NCBI RefSeq assembly: GCF_001262605.1
Contig: NZ_LGTC01000001.1
Span: 4,350,001 to 4,414,000 of the forward strand
Direction: 5' to 3'
DNA length: 64,000 nucleotides
DNA from: Pseudobacteroides cellulosolvens ATCC 35603 = DSM 2933
GTDB lineage: Bacteria > Bacillota > Clostridia > Acetivibrionales > DSM-2933
Shown: positions 9,356 to 19,457 of the stretch, piece by piece
How positions within the stretch are numbered: position 1 is the first letter of the stretch
Layout: each line of letters opens with the position of its first letter
Notes under the pieces: generated by a model
Database searches by the model: none
What the model was told of the DNA's origin: nothing
The model's input: the letters and a program-made list of their open reading frames with translations, nothing else
Translations under genes and position numbers: made by a program

Positions 9356-11249
9356 ACACTTCTACCAACCTTGTCAGCAACATATTGCTTCTTTCAATAA
9401 ACTTTGTCATAGCTTCAGCACTAAGCTGCTTATGACTCATCATCGCAAGATCATATATATGCTCGCAAATAAGCTTAACCTCATCTTTGCGATCATCTTT
9501 ATCCTTAATATTAATAACCTTTTTTATTAAATCATTATTTTTGTTAAGTACCAGAGTCTCTTCATTTCCAAACATATGGCTCATGTCGAACCCACCAAAC
9601 CTTTGAGACATCTCCTGCATTCTTCTTGAATGCTCATCTAAAAGAATCATGCCTGGTACACCGACTGCTTTGAGACTTTCCACTTTGAGTTTTAACTTAT
9701 CGTTGCCAAGTGCATCCTTAAACAGCTTTTCAAAGCTTTCCTGGAGCTCTTTTGATGCAGCTTCATCAACATTCTCTTCCTTCTCCTTCAAGCTTTCTGA
9801 AAGATCGGAATCAATTCTCAAAAACTTAATCTCAGTTTGCTTTGATTCTAAAAAGCTTATGAAATGATTATCTATCATTGTAGACAGTATAACAGCTTCC
9901 ATTCCGTTGTCCTTGAACAGTTTTATATATTGGGCCTGCTGCCTCTCATCCGAAACATAGAGAACCTTGTTTTCATGCTTTTCCTTGTTGCGTTCTAAAT
10001 ACTCATTCTGTGAAACATAATCTCCATTTGTTGTCTTATAAATAACTATATCCTTAACCCTGTCATAGAATTTAGTTTCACGGATACATCCATACTTTAC
10101 AAAAGGATTAATATCATCCCAATACTTGTTGAAATTTTCCCTGTCATTCTCATAGATCGATGTAAGCTTATCTGCCACCTTTTTAGTAATATGGGCAGAT
10201 ATTTTGTTTACATAACCGTCGTTTTGCAAAAAGCTTCTTGAAACATTAAGAGGAAGGTCAGGACAATCCAGCACACCTTTTAAAAGCATCAAAAACTCAG
10301 GTATTACTTCTTTTATGTTGTCCGCAACAAATACCTGGTTGTAATACAGCTTAATTTGGCCCTCCATGGTTTCAAACTCATGCTTTAATTTTGGGAAATA
10401 CAGAATACCCCTTAGATTAAATGGATAATCCATATTTAAATGAATCCAAAACAGCGGCTCATTAAAGTCATGGAATACTTTTCTGTAGAACTCCTTATAT
10501 TCTTCATCAGTACAATCCTTCGGGTTCTTAAGCCAGAGAGGATTTGTATCATTAATGGGTTTTAGCTCCTTAGGCTCCTTATCTTTTTCAGCTTCTTCAG
10601 CTTGTGCAGAAGGCTCTTCTATAGAATCAAAATATACTTCATATGGAAGGAAGGAAAAATACTTTTCGAGGATTTCTCTAACCTTAAAACTATCAAGAAA
10701 CTCAAGGCTGTCTTCAGATAAAAACAATGTTATAGTAGTCCCCCTTGAAGTTCTGTCAGACTCACCCATCTCATAATCCATGCCGCCTGTGCTAACCCAT
10801 CTTACAGCTTTCTCATCCTTCTTAAAAGACAATGTATCAATCTGTACCTTGTCGGACACCATGAATGAAGAATAGAATCCAAGACCAAAGTGACCTATGA
10901 TCTGCCCTTCATCAGTTTTATCCTTATATTTTTCCAAAAAGTCCTTTGCACCTGAAAAAGCAATTTGATTAATATACTTGCCAACTTCTTCAAATGTCAT
11001 CCCTATACCATTATCGATAATTTGCATTGTCTTTTCTTCTTTATTAACAACAACTCTTATTTGCCATTTATCGTCACCATCTAAGTCAGCTTCACCTATA
11101 GTGCTCAATTTCTTTAACTTGCTTATGGCATCCGAGGAGTTTGATACCAGTTCACGGACGAAAATGTCCTTTTCTGAATATAGCCATTTCTTAATAATAG
11201 GAAAGATATTTTCCGTGTTTATTGATATACTTCCGCTCTCATGCATCAT
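9354..11249 (-). CDS. htpG: Molecular chaperone HtpG (Hsp90)
   Basis: This is the 631-residue bacterial Hsp90, an ATP-driven cytosolic homodimeric chaperone. The N-terminal GHKL ATPase domain shows FVRELVSNSSDAI with the catalytic Glu, IIDNGIGMT, and GHFGLGFYSSFMV. The middle domain includes LNVSRSFLQND with the ATP-contacting Arg. The C-terminal dimerisation domain ends without an MEEVD tail, as in bacteria. A charged stretch at about 215-235 (EEAEKDKEPKELKP) is a slightly long linker. A complete CIRCE operator lies just upstream of a clear SigA promoter, so HrcA control is likely. Confidence 0.97.
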   Translation of the reverse strand: MMHESGSISINTENIFPIIKKWLYSEKDIFVRELVSNSSDAISKLKKLSTIGEADLDGDDKWQIRVVVNKEEKTMQIIDNGIGMTFEEVGKYINQIAFSGAKDFLEKYKDKTDEGQIIGHFGLGFYSSFMVSDKVQIDTLSFKKDEKAVRWVSTGGMDYEMGESDRTSRGTTITLFLSEDSLEFLDSFKVREILEKYFSFLPYEVYFDSIEEPSAQAEEAEKDKEPKELKPINDTNPLWLKNPKDCTDEEYKEFYRKVFHDFNEPLFWIHLNMDYPFNLRGILYFPKLKHEFETMEGQIKLYYNQVFVADNIKEVIPEFLMLLKGVLDCPDLPLNVSRSFLQNDGYVNKISAHITKKVADKLTSIYENDRENFNKYWDDINPFVKYGCIRETKFYDRVKDIVIYKTTNGDYVSQNEYLERNKEKHENKVLYVSDERQQAQYIKLFKDNGMEAVILSTMIDNHFISFLESKQTEIKFLRIDSDLSESLKEKEENVDEAASKELQESFEKLFKDALGNDKLKLKVESLKAVGVPGMILLDEHSRRMQEMSQRFGGFDMSHMFGNEETLVLNKNNDLIKKVINIKDKDDRKDEVKLICEHIYDLAMMSHKQLSAEAMTKFIERSNMLLTRLVEV

Positions 11250-11284
11250 ATAAATGCCTCCTTAACCATTATTTCTAATTATTA

Positions 11285-11312
11285 ATATTACATTTACTTA
11301 AGGTTTTGTCAA
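11285..11312 (-). promoter_or_regulatory. SigA-type promoter of htpG
   Basis: On the minus strand, TTGACA (11312-11307) is followed by a 16-base spacer and TAATAT (11290-11285), 36 bases before the htpG ATG. The -35 box is the outer end of the CIRCE palindrome, so a bound repressor would cover it. Confidence 0.75.
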
Positions 11313-11359
11313 GTATATTTTAGCACTCTGCTTGTGAGAGTGCTAAAATATACTTGACA
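11307..11359. promoter_or_regulatory. CIRCE operator (HrcA site) with extended 22-bp arms
   Basis: TTAGCACTC (11320-11328), nine bases, then GAGTGCTAA (11338-11346) is an exact match to the CIRCE consensus bound by HrcA. The palindrome is not limited to the 9-bp core: pairing continues without mismatch to 22 bp per arm and ends in TTGACA on each strand. It therefore carries a -35-like box facing htpG and another facing the chemoreceptor gene at 11572. Confidence 0.92.
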
Positions 11360-11451
11360 GTTTTTATATATACTAAAGTATTATTAATCTTAACCATAAT
11401 TTCTCGTAATTGATACAATGGCACAGTTCTTCATTTGGAAAATACTAATTC

Positions 11452-11478
11452 TTAATTATTATGTTGAAATGCCGATAA
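11452..11478 (+). promoter_or_regulatory. Probable SigD (sigma-28) promoter for chemoreceptor 1
   Basis: GCCGATAA at 11471-11478 is an exact SigD -10 element. A weaker -35, TTAA or TAAT, lies 14-15 bases upstream. The chemoreceptor ATG is 93 bases downstream. The same -10 octamer precedes the paralogous receptor gene at 13978. Confidence 0.65.
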
Positions 11479-11571
11479 ATAATTATATATTACCTATGTT
11501 TGAATGTTTTAAGAACAACAGGTATATGTTCTCTCGTTATCCAAACTTTATATTAGTAAAGGAGCATTTTT

Positions 11572-13719
11572 ATGAAATTCTATAAACTCAAAAAAATATC
11601 TCAATTAGCTTTCTTACAACATTTAAAAAAAGCACCATATAACGTCGCAAAATACTCAAGATATATTGGAATTCAAAAAAGGCTTCTCACATTTTTTATT
11701 CTGCTCTCAAGTATCCCTTTGCTAAGCATCGCTATACTTAGCTATACCAAATCCAGCTCAGCAGTTCAGTCAAAGACTGAGTCCTATTCCAGCGAAATCA
11801 TGTCACAGTTTTCAAGAAATGTTAAAAATATTTTGTTTTTCATCGAATCCGGTTGTAATGAAGTTATGAAAACTACAGAGTTCATGGAAGCAATAAAGCA
11901 GTATGACCAAGGCGGAATACCTATTATGGATACATCAGTAATAATAAATCCAATTTTAAATAACAAGTTCTCCCCAACAGTAATAGAAGGCTGTGAAGGA
12001 GCAATATACTTAACCAAGGGCGAAATAGTAGGAACTACTTCAAGCTATCAGACCGGCAGTGAATTTATGACTATGTTGAAAGATTTTGAATCTATGGCAA
12101 AAAACGCAAACGGAAAGTATACGTGGCTTATGAAGAAGGGTGAAAGAACTTCCCAGAATTATATCCTGTCATTTGTTGAAGTATATCATGAACTTACAAA
12201 CGATCCCTTAGGTACTATTATAGTTTTTTTAAATGAATCCTTCATTGGAAGTATATATGGCTCAACCTATATAGATGGTTCTAAAGATATATTTGTTGTT
12301 GATACATCAGGAACAATAATTTCCAGTAAGAATAAGAATGATTTGAAAATAAATACCCAATATTCCAACAAAACATTTGTTAATGCTATTAAAAGTTCTC
12401 TAGAGTCCAACAAAACTGATCCAGCCAAAGACAATCAACCGAAAAAGGGATATACATACATATCTGAAAATGGTAAAGAGCATTTGTTTTCATATTCTCA
12501 AGTGCCTGGTTTAAATTGGTTTGCTGTATCTACTATTCCATTATCCTTTATACAAAGTGAATCATTGGCCATAAGAACAACCATTATTTATGTAAGCTTA
12601 ATTATTTTCATTCTGGCTGTAATTATTTCATTTTTAATTGCCGTTAGCATTTCAAATCCTTTGTATAAACTTGGGGACCTTATGAAGAAGGCAAAAGAGG
12701 GTGATCTTGTTATTTCCATCAATGACAACTTTAATGACGAAATATCCACCTTAAGTAATAACTTTAATGAAATGGTATCAAATATAAGAAACCTCATTGC
12801 GAAGGTAAACACTTCCTCAACGCAAGTTCTGTCAAGTGCTGAAAAGCTCAGTAAAATGTCTCATACTTATTATACCTCCTCAGAACAGATTGCAATCAGT
12901 ATGGATGAAATTGCTAAAGGTGCCTCTAACCAGGCTTCAAACAATTATAAATCACTTGGGTATCTAACTACATTATCAAATGATATTGAGAAAGTAGACT
13001 CGGATATGAAAACTGTCTCCGGGATCATACATGACACTAAATATTTAAGTCAAAATGCGATAAAATCGGTAAAATCACTAAATGAAAAATCTATCCAAAC
13101 CAACAAGGTATCAGAAGATATAGTAACTCAAATCAATTCCTTCTATGCTGATATGAAACAAATACAAAACATTGTAAAATTTATTGACAATATTTCCGAA
13201 GAAACTAATCTGCTATCATTAAATGCAGCTATCGAAGCAGCTCGAGCAGGCGAAGCAGGAAGAGGATTTGCAGTAGTTGCCGATCAGGTTAAGAAGCTTG
13301 CCAATCAAACAAAAGAATCATTAACATCAATAAGCAATTCAATCCAGAACATTCAATCCAAGGCAGACTTAGCATTTATGTCTGCAAATAAAACCCAAGA
13401 AATTGTAAGCGATCAAATGAATGCAGTTAATGAAACAGATGATTCATTTAAAGCAATTTTTAATTCAATGGAAAACATTAGTAAGTATATGAAAGAATTT
13501 GAGGTATCTGTAAATTATATACTAGATTCCAGTACTAAGACGTTAGAAGCAATAAATAACATCTCATCGGTATCACAAGAAACTGCTGCATCTGTTGAAG
13601 AAATAAGTGCAACGACCCAACAGCAAATTGAGGGTATAAGTGAAGTATCATCCCAGTCAAAACTATTAAGACAAATGGCACAAGAGCTTAATGATTCAAT
13701 TTCACACTTTAAAATTTAA
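11572..13719 (+). CDS. Methyl-accepting chemotaxis protein 1
   Basis: This 715-residue membrane chemoreceptor signals to CheA/CheW. A transmembrane helix at about 38-60 is followed by an extracytoplasmic sensor of about 270 residues (Cache-like by size and position). A second helix lies at about 333-357 and a HAMP domain at 358-410. The coiled-coil signalling domain has the tip [28 protein letters not shown]. An unusual cytoplasmic N-terminal extension of about 37 residues precedes the first helix. No C-terminal CheR/CheB pentapeptide is present. It is followed by its own terminator and then by a close paralogue, so the pair looks like a tandem duplication. The ligand is unknown. Confidence 0.95.
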   Translation: MKFYKLKKISQLAFLQHLKKAPYNVAKYSRYIGIQKRLLTFFILLSSIPLLSIAILSYTKSSSAVQSKTESYSSEIMSQFSRNVKNILFFIESGCNEVMKTTEFMEAIKQYDQGGIPIMDTSVIINPILNNKFSPTVIEGCEGAIYLTKGEIVGTTSSYQTGSEFMTMLKDFESMAKNANGKYTWLMKKGERTSQNYILSFVEVYHELTNDPLGTIIVFLNESFIGSIYGSTYIDGSKDIFVVDTSGTIISSKNKNDLKINTQYSNKTFVNAIKSSLESNKTDPAKDNQPKKGYTYISENGKEHLFSYSQVPGLNWFAVSTIPLSFIQSESLAIRTTIIYVSLIIFILAVIISFLIAVSISNPLYKLGDLMKKAKEGDLVISINDNFNDEISTLSNNFNEMVSNIRNLIAKVNTSSTQVLSSAEKLSKMSHTYYTSSEQIAISMDEIAKGASNQASNNYKSLGYLTTLSNDIEKVDSDMKTVSGIIHDTKYLSQNAIKSVKSLNEKSIQTNKVSEDIVTQINSFYADMKQIQNIVKFIDNISEETNLLSLNAAIEAARAGEAGRGFAVVADQVKKLANQTKESLTSISNSIQNIQSKADLAFMSANKTQEIVSDQMNAVNETDDSFKAIFNSMENISKYMKEFEVSVNYILDSSTKTLEAINNISSVSQETAASVEEISATTQQQIEGISEVSSQSKLLRQMAQELNDSISHFKI

Positions 13720-13747
13720 TCTTATAAATTAAACATATTCTTGTAAT

Positions 13748-13791
13748 AAAGCCAAAGGTAGTTTTTTTAAATAAAATTTCCTTTGGCTTTA
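13748..13791 (+). terminator. Intrinsic terminator after chemoreceptor 1
   Basis: AAAGCCAAAGG pairs with CCTTTGGCTTT across a T-rich loop. It separates the two chemoreceptor transcripts. Confidence 0.7.
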
Positions 13792-13832
13792 TATTTGGTA
13801 ACTTTTAGCATGCTTTTATCTTAACTTAACGC

Positions 13833-13860
13833 TAAAGTACTTTATATTGTTAGCCGATAA
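13833..13860 (+). promoter_or_regulatory. SigD (sigma-28) promoter for chemoreceptor 2
   Basis: TAAA (13833-13836), a 16-base spacer and GCCGATAA (13853-13860) match the flagellar sigma-28 consensus. The start codon of the receptor gene is 117 bases downstream. This places the receptor in the motility regulon. Confidence 0.82.
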
Positions 13861-13977
13861 AATATTATGAAAACTACTTACAGCTTCTTTTTACTCTTAT
13901 CATCTATTTACTTACCATCGGGGGATTCAAAATATTAATAAAATTTATGAAAACGGTCATAGAAAAGGGGTATCTTT

Positions 13978-16131
13978 ATGAGTATTATCAGGAAATTTGT
14001 ATCAAATTACAAAAAGCCCTTGTTGGAACTACTAGTGATTTGCAAAAAATTACCAGATAAAATAGCACAGTTATCCAGGTATGTAAGGATCCAAAAAAGG
14101 CTTCTGGTATTTTTTATTCTTTTAACCAGTGTACCATTGATTAGTATTGGCATACTGAGCTACAGCAAGTCCAGTTCCGCCGTTGAATCCAAGACACAAT
14201 CCTACTCCAGTGAGATTATGTCACAGTTCAGCCAAAATGTTAAGAACATGCTGTTTTTCATTGAATCCAGTGGAAGGGAATTTATGAGAAGCGAAGATTT
14301 TATAGAGCTTCTAAACAAATACGATGGGGGTGAACTTCCAGAAAATGAACTAACCTATCAAATAGACCCCCTTATAGTACAAAAATTTTCACCCTCTGTT
14401 ATGGATGGCTGTGAAGGAGCAATATACATTTCTAAAGGCCGTTATTTAGCAGGTGCTTCTGCATATCATGTAAGCATGGATTTTGAAAACAACGCAAAAG
14501 AATTTGAATCCATTGCATCACAAGCTAAAGGCAAATATGTTTGGATGATGAAAAAGGGATCAAAGACCTCACAAAATTATATAGTCTCAGTTGTAGAATT
14601 ATATAACGAACTTACAAACACTACTTTAGGTACCCTTGTGGTATTTTTTAACGAAGCATTTATAGGAAATATATATAAATCTATAAACATCGATGGTTCC
14701 AAGGATATATTCCTGGTAGATACTTCTGGAACAGTTATTTCCAGTAAAAATACCGAAAGCATCAAGATAAATACCAAGTATACCAATGAAAATTTAATAA
14801 AACATCTAAATAATACTTTGAATGAAAAGAATGCTTCCAAAAATAATGCTGTAAAAAAAGGACACCTATACTTAAAAGATGACGGCAAAGAGTTTTTAAA
14901 TACCTTTGCCCAGGTTCCCGACTCAAACTGGTTTGTTGTTGCTACTATACCGACAGCCTTTATACAAAGCGAATCAGTAGCAATAAGAACCACCATATTC
15001 TATGTAAGCTTAATACTTTTTATACTAGCCATTATAATATCAATATTTATAGCCATAAGTATTTCAAGTCCTTTAAGAAAGCTTGAAAGTCTTATGCAAA
15101 AAGCAACAGAAGGTAATCTTAATATTTCAATCACTGATAACTACAAGGATGAAATTTCAAACCTGAGCAATAACTTTAATAATATGATTACAAATATAAG
15201 GATGCTTGTAACTAAGGTAAACACTTCTTCAAACCAGGTTTTATCCAGTGCAGAAAAGCTTAGCAATATGTCATATACATATTATACTTCATCTGAGCAA
15301 ATCGCCGTCAGCATGGATGAAATAGCCAAGGGTGCTACTGACCAGGCTGCCAATAACTATAAGTCCCTTGAATATGTCACTGAATTGTCTGATGATATAA
15401 AAAAAGTAGGCAACGACATGAAAACTGTTACTGAAATTATTTACAGCACAAAACATTTAAGTCAAAATGCACTTGAAACTGTAAAAGCTCTTACAAACAT
15501 ATCTGCTCAGACAAGCAAGGTATCAGAAGACATCGTACAACAAATAAAATCATTTTACACTGATATGAAAGAAATAGAAAAGATTGTTAAATTTATAGGC
15601 AATATCTCTGAACAGACCAATCTGCTTTCTTTAAATGCAGCCATTGAGGCAGCTAGAGCAGGTGATGCAGGAAAGGGATTTGCAGTTGTTGCTGAAGAAG
15701 TTAGAAAACTTGCTGACAAGACTAAGGAATCTCTAACGTCAATAAATAACTCTATACAGAATATTCAATTAAAGGCAGAAACCACATTCAGCTCTGCGAA
15801 TAAAACACAGGAAATAGTAGTAGAGCAATTAAATGCAGTTAACGAAACAGACAATTCGTTTAAGGAAATATTCAGATCAATGGAAAACATAAGCGACTTT
15901 ACAAGAGAATTTGAGGTATCGGTAAACAAAATTCTCCAATCAAGTGTTAAGACTCTTGAGACAATAAATAATATTTCTACAGTTTCACAGGAAACTGCTG
16001 CTACAATAGAAGAAATAACTGCAACAACACAGCAGCAAATTGAAGGTATCAGTGAAGTATCCTCTCAATCAAAGCTGCTTAATGATATGGCACAAGAGCT
16101 TAACAAATCAATTTCACACTTTAAAGTTTAG
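13978..16131 (+). CDS. Methyl-accepting chemotaxis protein 2 (paralogue of the preceding gene)
   Basis: This 717-residue chemoreceptor is colinear with the one at 11572. It has a cytoplasmic N-terminal extension, a first helix at about 40-62, an extracytoplasmic sensor, a second helix at about 334-358, HAMP, and a signalling domain with the tip [31 protein letters not shown]. The membrane-proximal and signalling parts are nearly identical between the two. The sensor domains differ more, for example [20 protein letters not shown] against [20 protein letters not shown], consistent with duplication and ligand divergence. The ribosome binding site is GAAAAGGGG. It has its own SigD promoter. Confidence 0.95.
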   Translation: MSIIRKFVSNYKKPLLELLVICKKLPDKIAQLSRYVRIQKRLLVFFILLTSVPLISIGILSYSKSSSAVESKTQSYSSEIMSQFSQNVKNMLFFIESSGREFMRSEDFIELLNKYDGGELPENELTYQIDPLIVQKFSPSVMDGCEGAIYISKGRYLAGASAYHVSMDFENNAKEFESIASQAKGKYVWMMKKGSKTSQNYIVSVVELYNELTNTTLGTLVVFFNEAFIGNIYKSINIDGSKDIFLVDTSGTVISSKNTESIKINTKYTNENLIKHLNNTLNEKNASKNNAVKKGHLYLKDDGKEFLNTFAQVPDSNWFVVATIPTAFIQSESVAIRTTIFYVSLILFILAIIISIFIAISISSPLRKLESLMQKATEGNLNISITDNYKDEISNLSNNFNNMITNIRMLVTKVNTSSNQVLSSAEKLSNMSYTYYTSSEQIAVSMDEIAKGATDQAANNYKSLEYVTELSDDIKKVGNDMKTVTEIIYSTKHLSQNALETVKALTNISAQTSKVSEDIVQQIKSFYTDMKEIEKIVKFIGNISEQTNLLSLNAAIEAARAGDAGKGFAVVAEEVRKLADKTKESLTSINNSIQNIQLKAETTFSSANKTQEIVVEQLNAVNETDNSFKEIFRSMENISDFTREFEVSVNKILQSSVKTLETINNISTVSQETAATIEEITATTQQQIEGISEVSSQSKLLNDMAQELNKSISHFKV

Positions 16132-16138
16132 TTTAGTA

Positions 16139-16168
16139 AAAAGAGCCAAAGACACCTTTGGCTCTTTG
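16139..16168. terminator. Short bidirectional terminator
   Basis: AAAGAGCCAAAG-acac-CTTTGGCTCTTT is a perfect hairpin between the chemoreceptor stop and the convergent activase stop at 16200. Confidence 0.75.
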
Positions 16169-16199
16169 CTTTCCTGTCAAAGTATTATCTATAAATGCC

Positions 16200-17201
16200 C
16201 TAAGTTACTACCAGGCTTAACTGCTCACTTTCCTTGTACTGTGCAGACCATTTGCCGCATCTGTCACCCCAGCTTGCTAAAACAGTATCGTTTGATGAAA
16301 TCTTGATGAGTTCACACATATTAGAGCAGTCATTACATTCCATGCTGGTTACAGTAAAGTCCCTTTTAGAGATATCAAATCCACCAAAGCTTGTTTCATA
16401 CTCTTTTTGATGCATTTTTTCCCTAGCCATCAATGCTGCTCCAAATGCACCCATAACATCATAATATTGTGGAATTATGATCTTTGTCTTCAATTCCTTT
16501 TCAAATGCTGCCACTATTCCCTGATTTGCAGCCACTCCACCCTGAAAAACAAATGGCTCAAGTAATTCTTTGCCTTTTGCAAGATTGTTGATATAATTTC
16601 TTACCAATGCTTCACAGAGCCCGCTGATTATATCTTCAACGCTATGTCCAGCCTGCTGCTTGTGGATCATATCAGACTCTGCAAATACAGCACACCTTCC
16701 GGCGATTCTTACCGGAGAGCTGGAATTTAGTGCATGTTTTCCAAATTCCTCAATTGGTATATCCAGCCTTGCTGCCTGCCTATCCAGAAAAGATCCTGTT
16801 CCTGCTGCACATACTGTATTCATTGCAAAGTCATAAACAACACCGTTTCTTACAAGTATTATTTTTGAATCCTGACCACCTATCTCCAGTATAGTCTTTA
16901 CATCAGGCACAAGCTTTAACGCTGCAATTGCATGGGAGGTTATTTCATTTTTCACTATATCACATCCAACTACAACCCTGGCCAAATGCCTGCCACTCCC
17001 GGTTGCACCAACACCCATTATATTAACTGAATCTCCCAATGAGTCATTTAACATATTTATTCCTGTTCTCATAGCTTTTATGGGTTGTCCACCAGTCTTT
17101 AGATATAGCTTTTCAATCACATAGCCATCTTCATCTATCACAACAAGATTTGTACTCACAGAGCCTACATCAATTCCAAGATAACATCCCTTTTCCTTCA
17201 A
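16200..17201 (-). CDS. CoA-substrate enzyme activase (BcrAD_BadFG/HgdC-like ATPase)
   Basis: This 333-residue ASKHA-fold ATPase resembles the archerases that activate 2-hydroxyacyl-CoA dehydratases and benzoyl-CoA reductases by ATP-driven electron injection. GIDVGSVSTNLVVID is the phosphate-1 loop. The cysteines in NTVCAAGTGSFLDRQ and GRCAVFAESDM occupy the positions that bridge a [4Fe-4S] cluster between two subunits. An extra C-terminal part carries CNDCSNMC, absent from plain HgdC. It overlaps the upstream gene by 32 bases and is last in a three-gene operon. In many bacteria all three parts occur in one very large protein. The reduced substrate is unknown. Confidence 0.88.
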   Translation of the reverse strand: MKEKGCYLGIDVGSVSTNLVVIDEDGYVIEKLYLKTGGQPIKAMRTGINMLNDSLGDSVNIMGVGATGSGRHLARVVVGCDIVKNEITSHAIAALKLVPDVKTILEIGGQDSKIILVRNGVVYDFAMNTVCAAGTGSFLDRQAARLDIPIEEFGKHALNSSSPVRIAGRCAVFAESDMIHKQQAGHSVEDIISGLCEALVRNYINNLAKGKELLEPFVFQGGVAANQGIVAAFEKELKTKIIIPQYYDVMGAFGAALMAREKMHQKEYETSFGGFDISKRDFTVTSMECNDCSNMCELIKISSNDTVLASWGDRCGKWSAQYKESEQLSLVVT

Positions 17202-18285
17202 ATGAATCTATCTCCCTTCTTCTTTTAAGCAAATCTACAAATGCTTCAATTCGAGTCATATAGCCTGCTTCCCCAGTCATTTCATCAATTATGAGTGACA
17301 TGATGGGTATTTTAAAATCCCTTTCAATAGATGGCAAAATACTCTCCGATACAATCTCAGGCATACATCCAAGAGGAAATATCTGAACAATTCCGTCAAA
17401 ACCATCCTTGGCAAACAGCACAGAATTCCCTATGGTTTCCTGGGAATGTCCTCCTATCATTGCACCCAAGTATGGCTTTGCAGCTTTCTTATATCTCTCA
17501 TCACCTTTTAGATGCAATGCTTTTTTAAGCATATGATCGATTATCCATCCGCTAACGGTAACAGGTCTTGTGACCTCTATACCTTCATTTCCAAGCCTTG
17601 ATTCTATAAAAAGATTTGTATAGGGATCGTTAGTTGTATATATCTCACCTACAATTCCCACCCTTATGGGGTTTATTGTCTTGTCCGTTTCAATATTCAA
17701 AAGCTCATTCGTCGTATCATCAATATGCTTTTTGATGTTCTTTGATCCATCTATTTTAAGAACATTATAAAGAAAAGACTTATAAATTTTATCAGTCATT
17801 CCCTTACGTATTTCCCTAGGTCTTATTTTAAAAGTAAGCTTTTCCAGTTCATCTACCCTTTTTGAAATCTCAACTGTATTTTTTACTGCCTTTAATATTT
17901 TATATATATTTAATCCGCCTGCAATTTCTCTTATGTTGTTAATAAGTTTACTGTAATCATTGCCGGGTATATCCAGTGTTATTACCTTCATATCCGTCCC
18001 TTGGTCCTTCAATATTTCCCTGTGCATCTCACAATAATAGCCAAATCTGCAGGGTCCGCACCCTCCTGTCATCAATATTGAATCCGCACCCATTTCATGT
18101 GCCTGTAAAAAGTTGCCCAGATTTATTTTAAGAGGAAGGCAGGCCAATTCCGGGGCAAGCTTAGTACCTATTTCCAATGCCTTTTTATTATTAAAAGGAG
18201 GAATTACATATTTAACTCCCAGATCATCCAGCATAGCCTTAACCGGAATATATGTATTACCCATATGCGGAAATGTCAACTTCAT
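17170..18285 (-). CDS. 2-hydroxyacyl-CoA dehydratase-like protein (COG3580-type)
   Basis: This 371-residue protein is of the kind fused to activases in large 'CoA-substrate-specific enzyme activase' proteins. Its conserved cysteine segment, MTGGCGPCRFGYYCEMHREIL, and an upstream ELACLPLKINLGNF are suited to Fe-S cluster binding. GHSQETIGNSVLFAKDGFDGIVQIFPLGCMPEIV is a further conserved stretch with a candidate ligand Cys. It overlaps the genes on both sides (29 and 32 bases), which indicates translational coupling. No true HgdA/HgdB dehydratase pair is in the window, so this may itself be the electron-accepting partner, perhaps a double-cubane-type reductase. That function is inference. Confidence 0.8.
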   Translation of the reverse strand: MKLTFPHMGNTYIPVKAMLDDLGVKYVIPPFNNKKALEIGTKLAPELACLPLKINLGNFLQAHEMGADSILMTGGCGPCRFGYYCEMHREILKDQGTDMKVITLDIPGNDYSKLINNIREIAGGLNIYKILKAVKNTVEISKRVDELEKLTFKIRPREIRKGMTDKIYKSFLYNVLKIDGSKNIKKHIDDTTNELLNIETDKTINPIRVGIVGEIYTTNDPYTNLFIESRLGNEGIEVTRPVTVSGWIIDHMLKKALHLKGDERYKKAAKPYLGAMIGGHSQETIGNSVLFAKDGFDGIVQIFPLGCMPEIVSESILPSIERDFKIPIMSLIIDEMTGEAGYMTRIEAFVDLLKRRREIDSFEGKGMLSWN

Positions 18286-19252
18286 TATTTTCCCTCCACC
18301 TTATCATATCAATGAATGCCTCCAACCGGGTGTCAAGTCCCGCTTCACCCGAGTGTTCGTCAATTGTTACGTATATAAACGGTATGTCGGTGTTCCGCCT
18401 AACCGTTCTTTCCGCCAAATCACCAATAAACGCATCTATACCGCATCCGAACGACATAAGATATATTATTCCTTTAATATCACTTCTTTCTTCTATCATG
18501 TGCATTACTGAGCCCAAGGCTTTTCGTCCGAAGTTCCAGAAAACCCTTTTGTTAAGCTTTGCAGCATGATGACTTACTATATCATCGCTTATCATCTCCT
18601 GTGTGATAATATTGACTCCATGTGTTCTCAGCTTCTTGAACAAATTCATATTTATATAGCTGTCATAAAGGTTGTATGGATGCCCGATTACAGCTATATT
18701 TATAATACCGCTGTCCTTCACAACAAATAAGTTACTCTTTCTATTCTTTTCATCCTCAGGCATAAATCCTTTTTTTATGTCCTCATTGTAGTCATTGAAT
18801 TTATCCAACGCAGCCCTATATGCTCTTCTTATAAGCTTTTCATCATCTACTATGAAGCTTCCTATTTTAATAATACTGTCAAGTTCATTATTTTCATCTT
18901 TTCTACAGTTTATTTCCACATCAATTATTTCCGGCAATCCCTTTATGGTATTTTTAATCATATCCGGCAATCCACCGAATTTGGGACATACATACTCACC
19001 CTTAGAAATGCTTGTAAGCCTTGGAATAAACAAAAAATCAACCTTATCTTTGATTTCCAGTACATGTCCATGAAACAATTTAACCGGTACACAGGCTTCA
19101 TCAACACATATTCTTACACCGTTATCCAAAACCTTTTTAGTTGTGCTTTGTGAGGTTACAACCTCAGCTCCCAACTCTTCAAAAAATGTATTCCACAAAG
19201 GATACATTTGATAATAAAACAGACTTTTTGGGATACCCACTTTTATTGACAT
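18257..19252 (-). CDS. DUF2229-type 2-hydroxyacyl-CoA dehydratase-related protein
   Basis: This 331-residue protein is the first gene of the three-gene activase operon. It starts IKVGIPKSLFYYQMYPLWNTFFEELG, typical of DUF2229 (the N-terminal module of YjiL-like activase fusions). Conserved cysteines lie in CVDEACVPVKLFHGH, GEYVCPKFGGLP and SFGCGIDAFIGDLAERTV. It shares the DEHSGEAGxxTRLEAFID C-terminal motif with the downstream gene (DEMTGEAGYMTRIEAFVD there), so the two are ancient paralogues. ATG at 19252 is preferred over an upstream GTG that would lie inside the GAGGTG ribosome binding site. The substrate is unknown. Confidence 0.8.
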   Translation of the reverse strand: MSIKVGIPKSLFYYQMYPLWNTFFEELGAEVVTSQSTTKKVLDNGVRICVDEACVPVKLFHGHVLEIKDKVDFLFIPRLTSISKGEYVCPKFGGLPDMIKNTIKGLPEIIDVEINCRKDENNELDSIIKIGSFIVDDEKLIRRAYRAALDKFNDYNEDIKKGFMPEDEKNRKSNLFVVKDSGIINIAVIGHPYNLYDSYINMNLFKKLRTHGVNIITQEMISDDIVSHHAAKLNKRVFWNFGRKALGSVMHMIEERSDIKGIIYLMSFGCGIDAFIGDLAERTVRRNTDIPFIYVTIDEHSGEAGLDTRLEAFIDMIRWRENNEVDISAYG

Positions 19253-19354
19253 TATCCATAACACCTCGGTACATATTATTTACTTAATGGAATTTTTTAT
19301 TCATTAAGGAATTGTTATAGTATATATGTACACCATAATTTCCCGGACACAAAA

Positions 19355-19395
19355 CAAAAAGGCTGCTCTATTTAAAAATAGAACAACCTTTTATT
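19355..19395 (-). terminator. Terminator of fba
   Basis: In minus-strand RNA a 15-bp stem forms (AAGGTTGTTCTATTT with AAATAGAGCAGCCTT) with two G-U pairs and a following T-run. The wobble pairs make it strand-specific for fba. Confidence 0.82.
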
Positions 19396-19457
19396 GCTAA
19401 TTGTTTAACTTTTTTATAAAAATCTATTAATTTCTGTATAGTAAACTTTTTTGAAAA

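Noticed and set aside
14577-14996. A 139-codon minus-strand frame inside chemoreceptor 2.
   Set aside because: It overlaps a conserved sensor domain and lacks a ribosome binding site.
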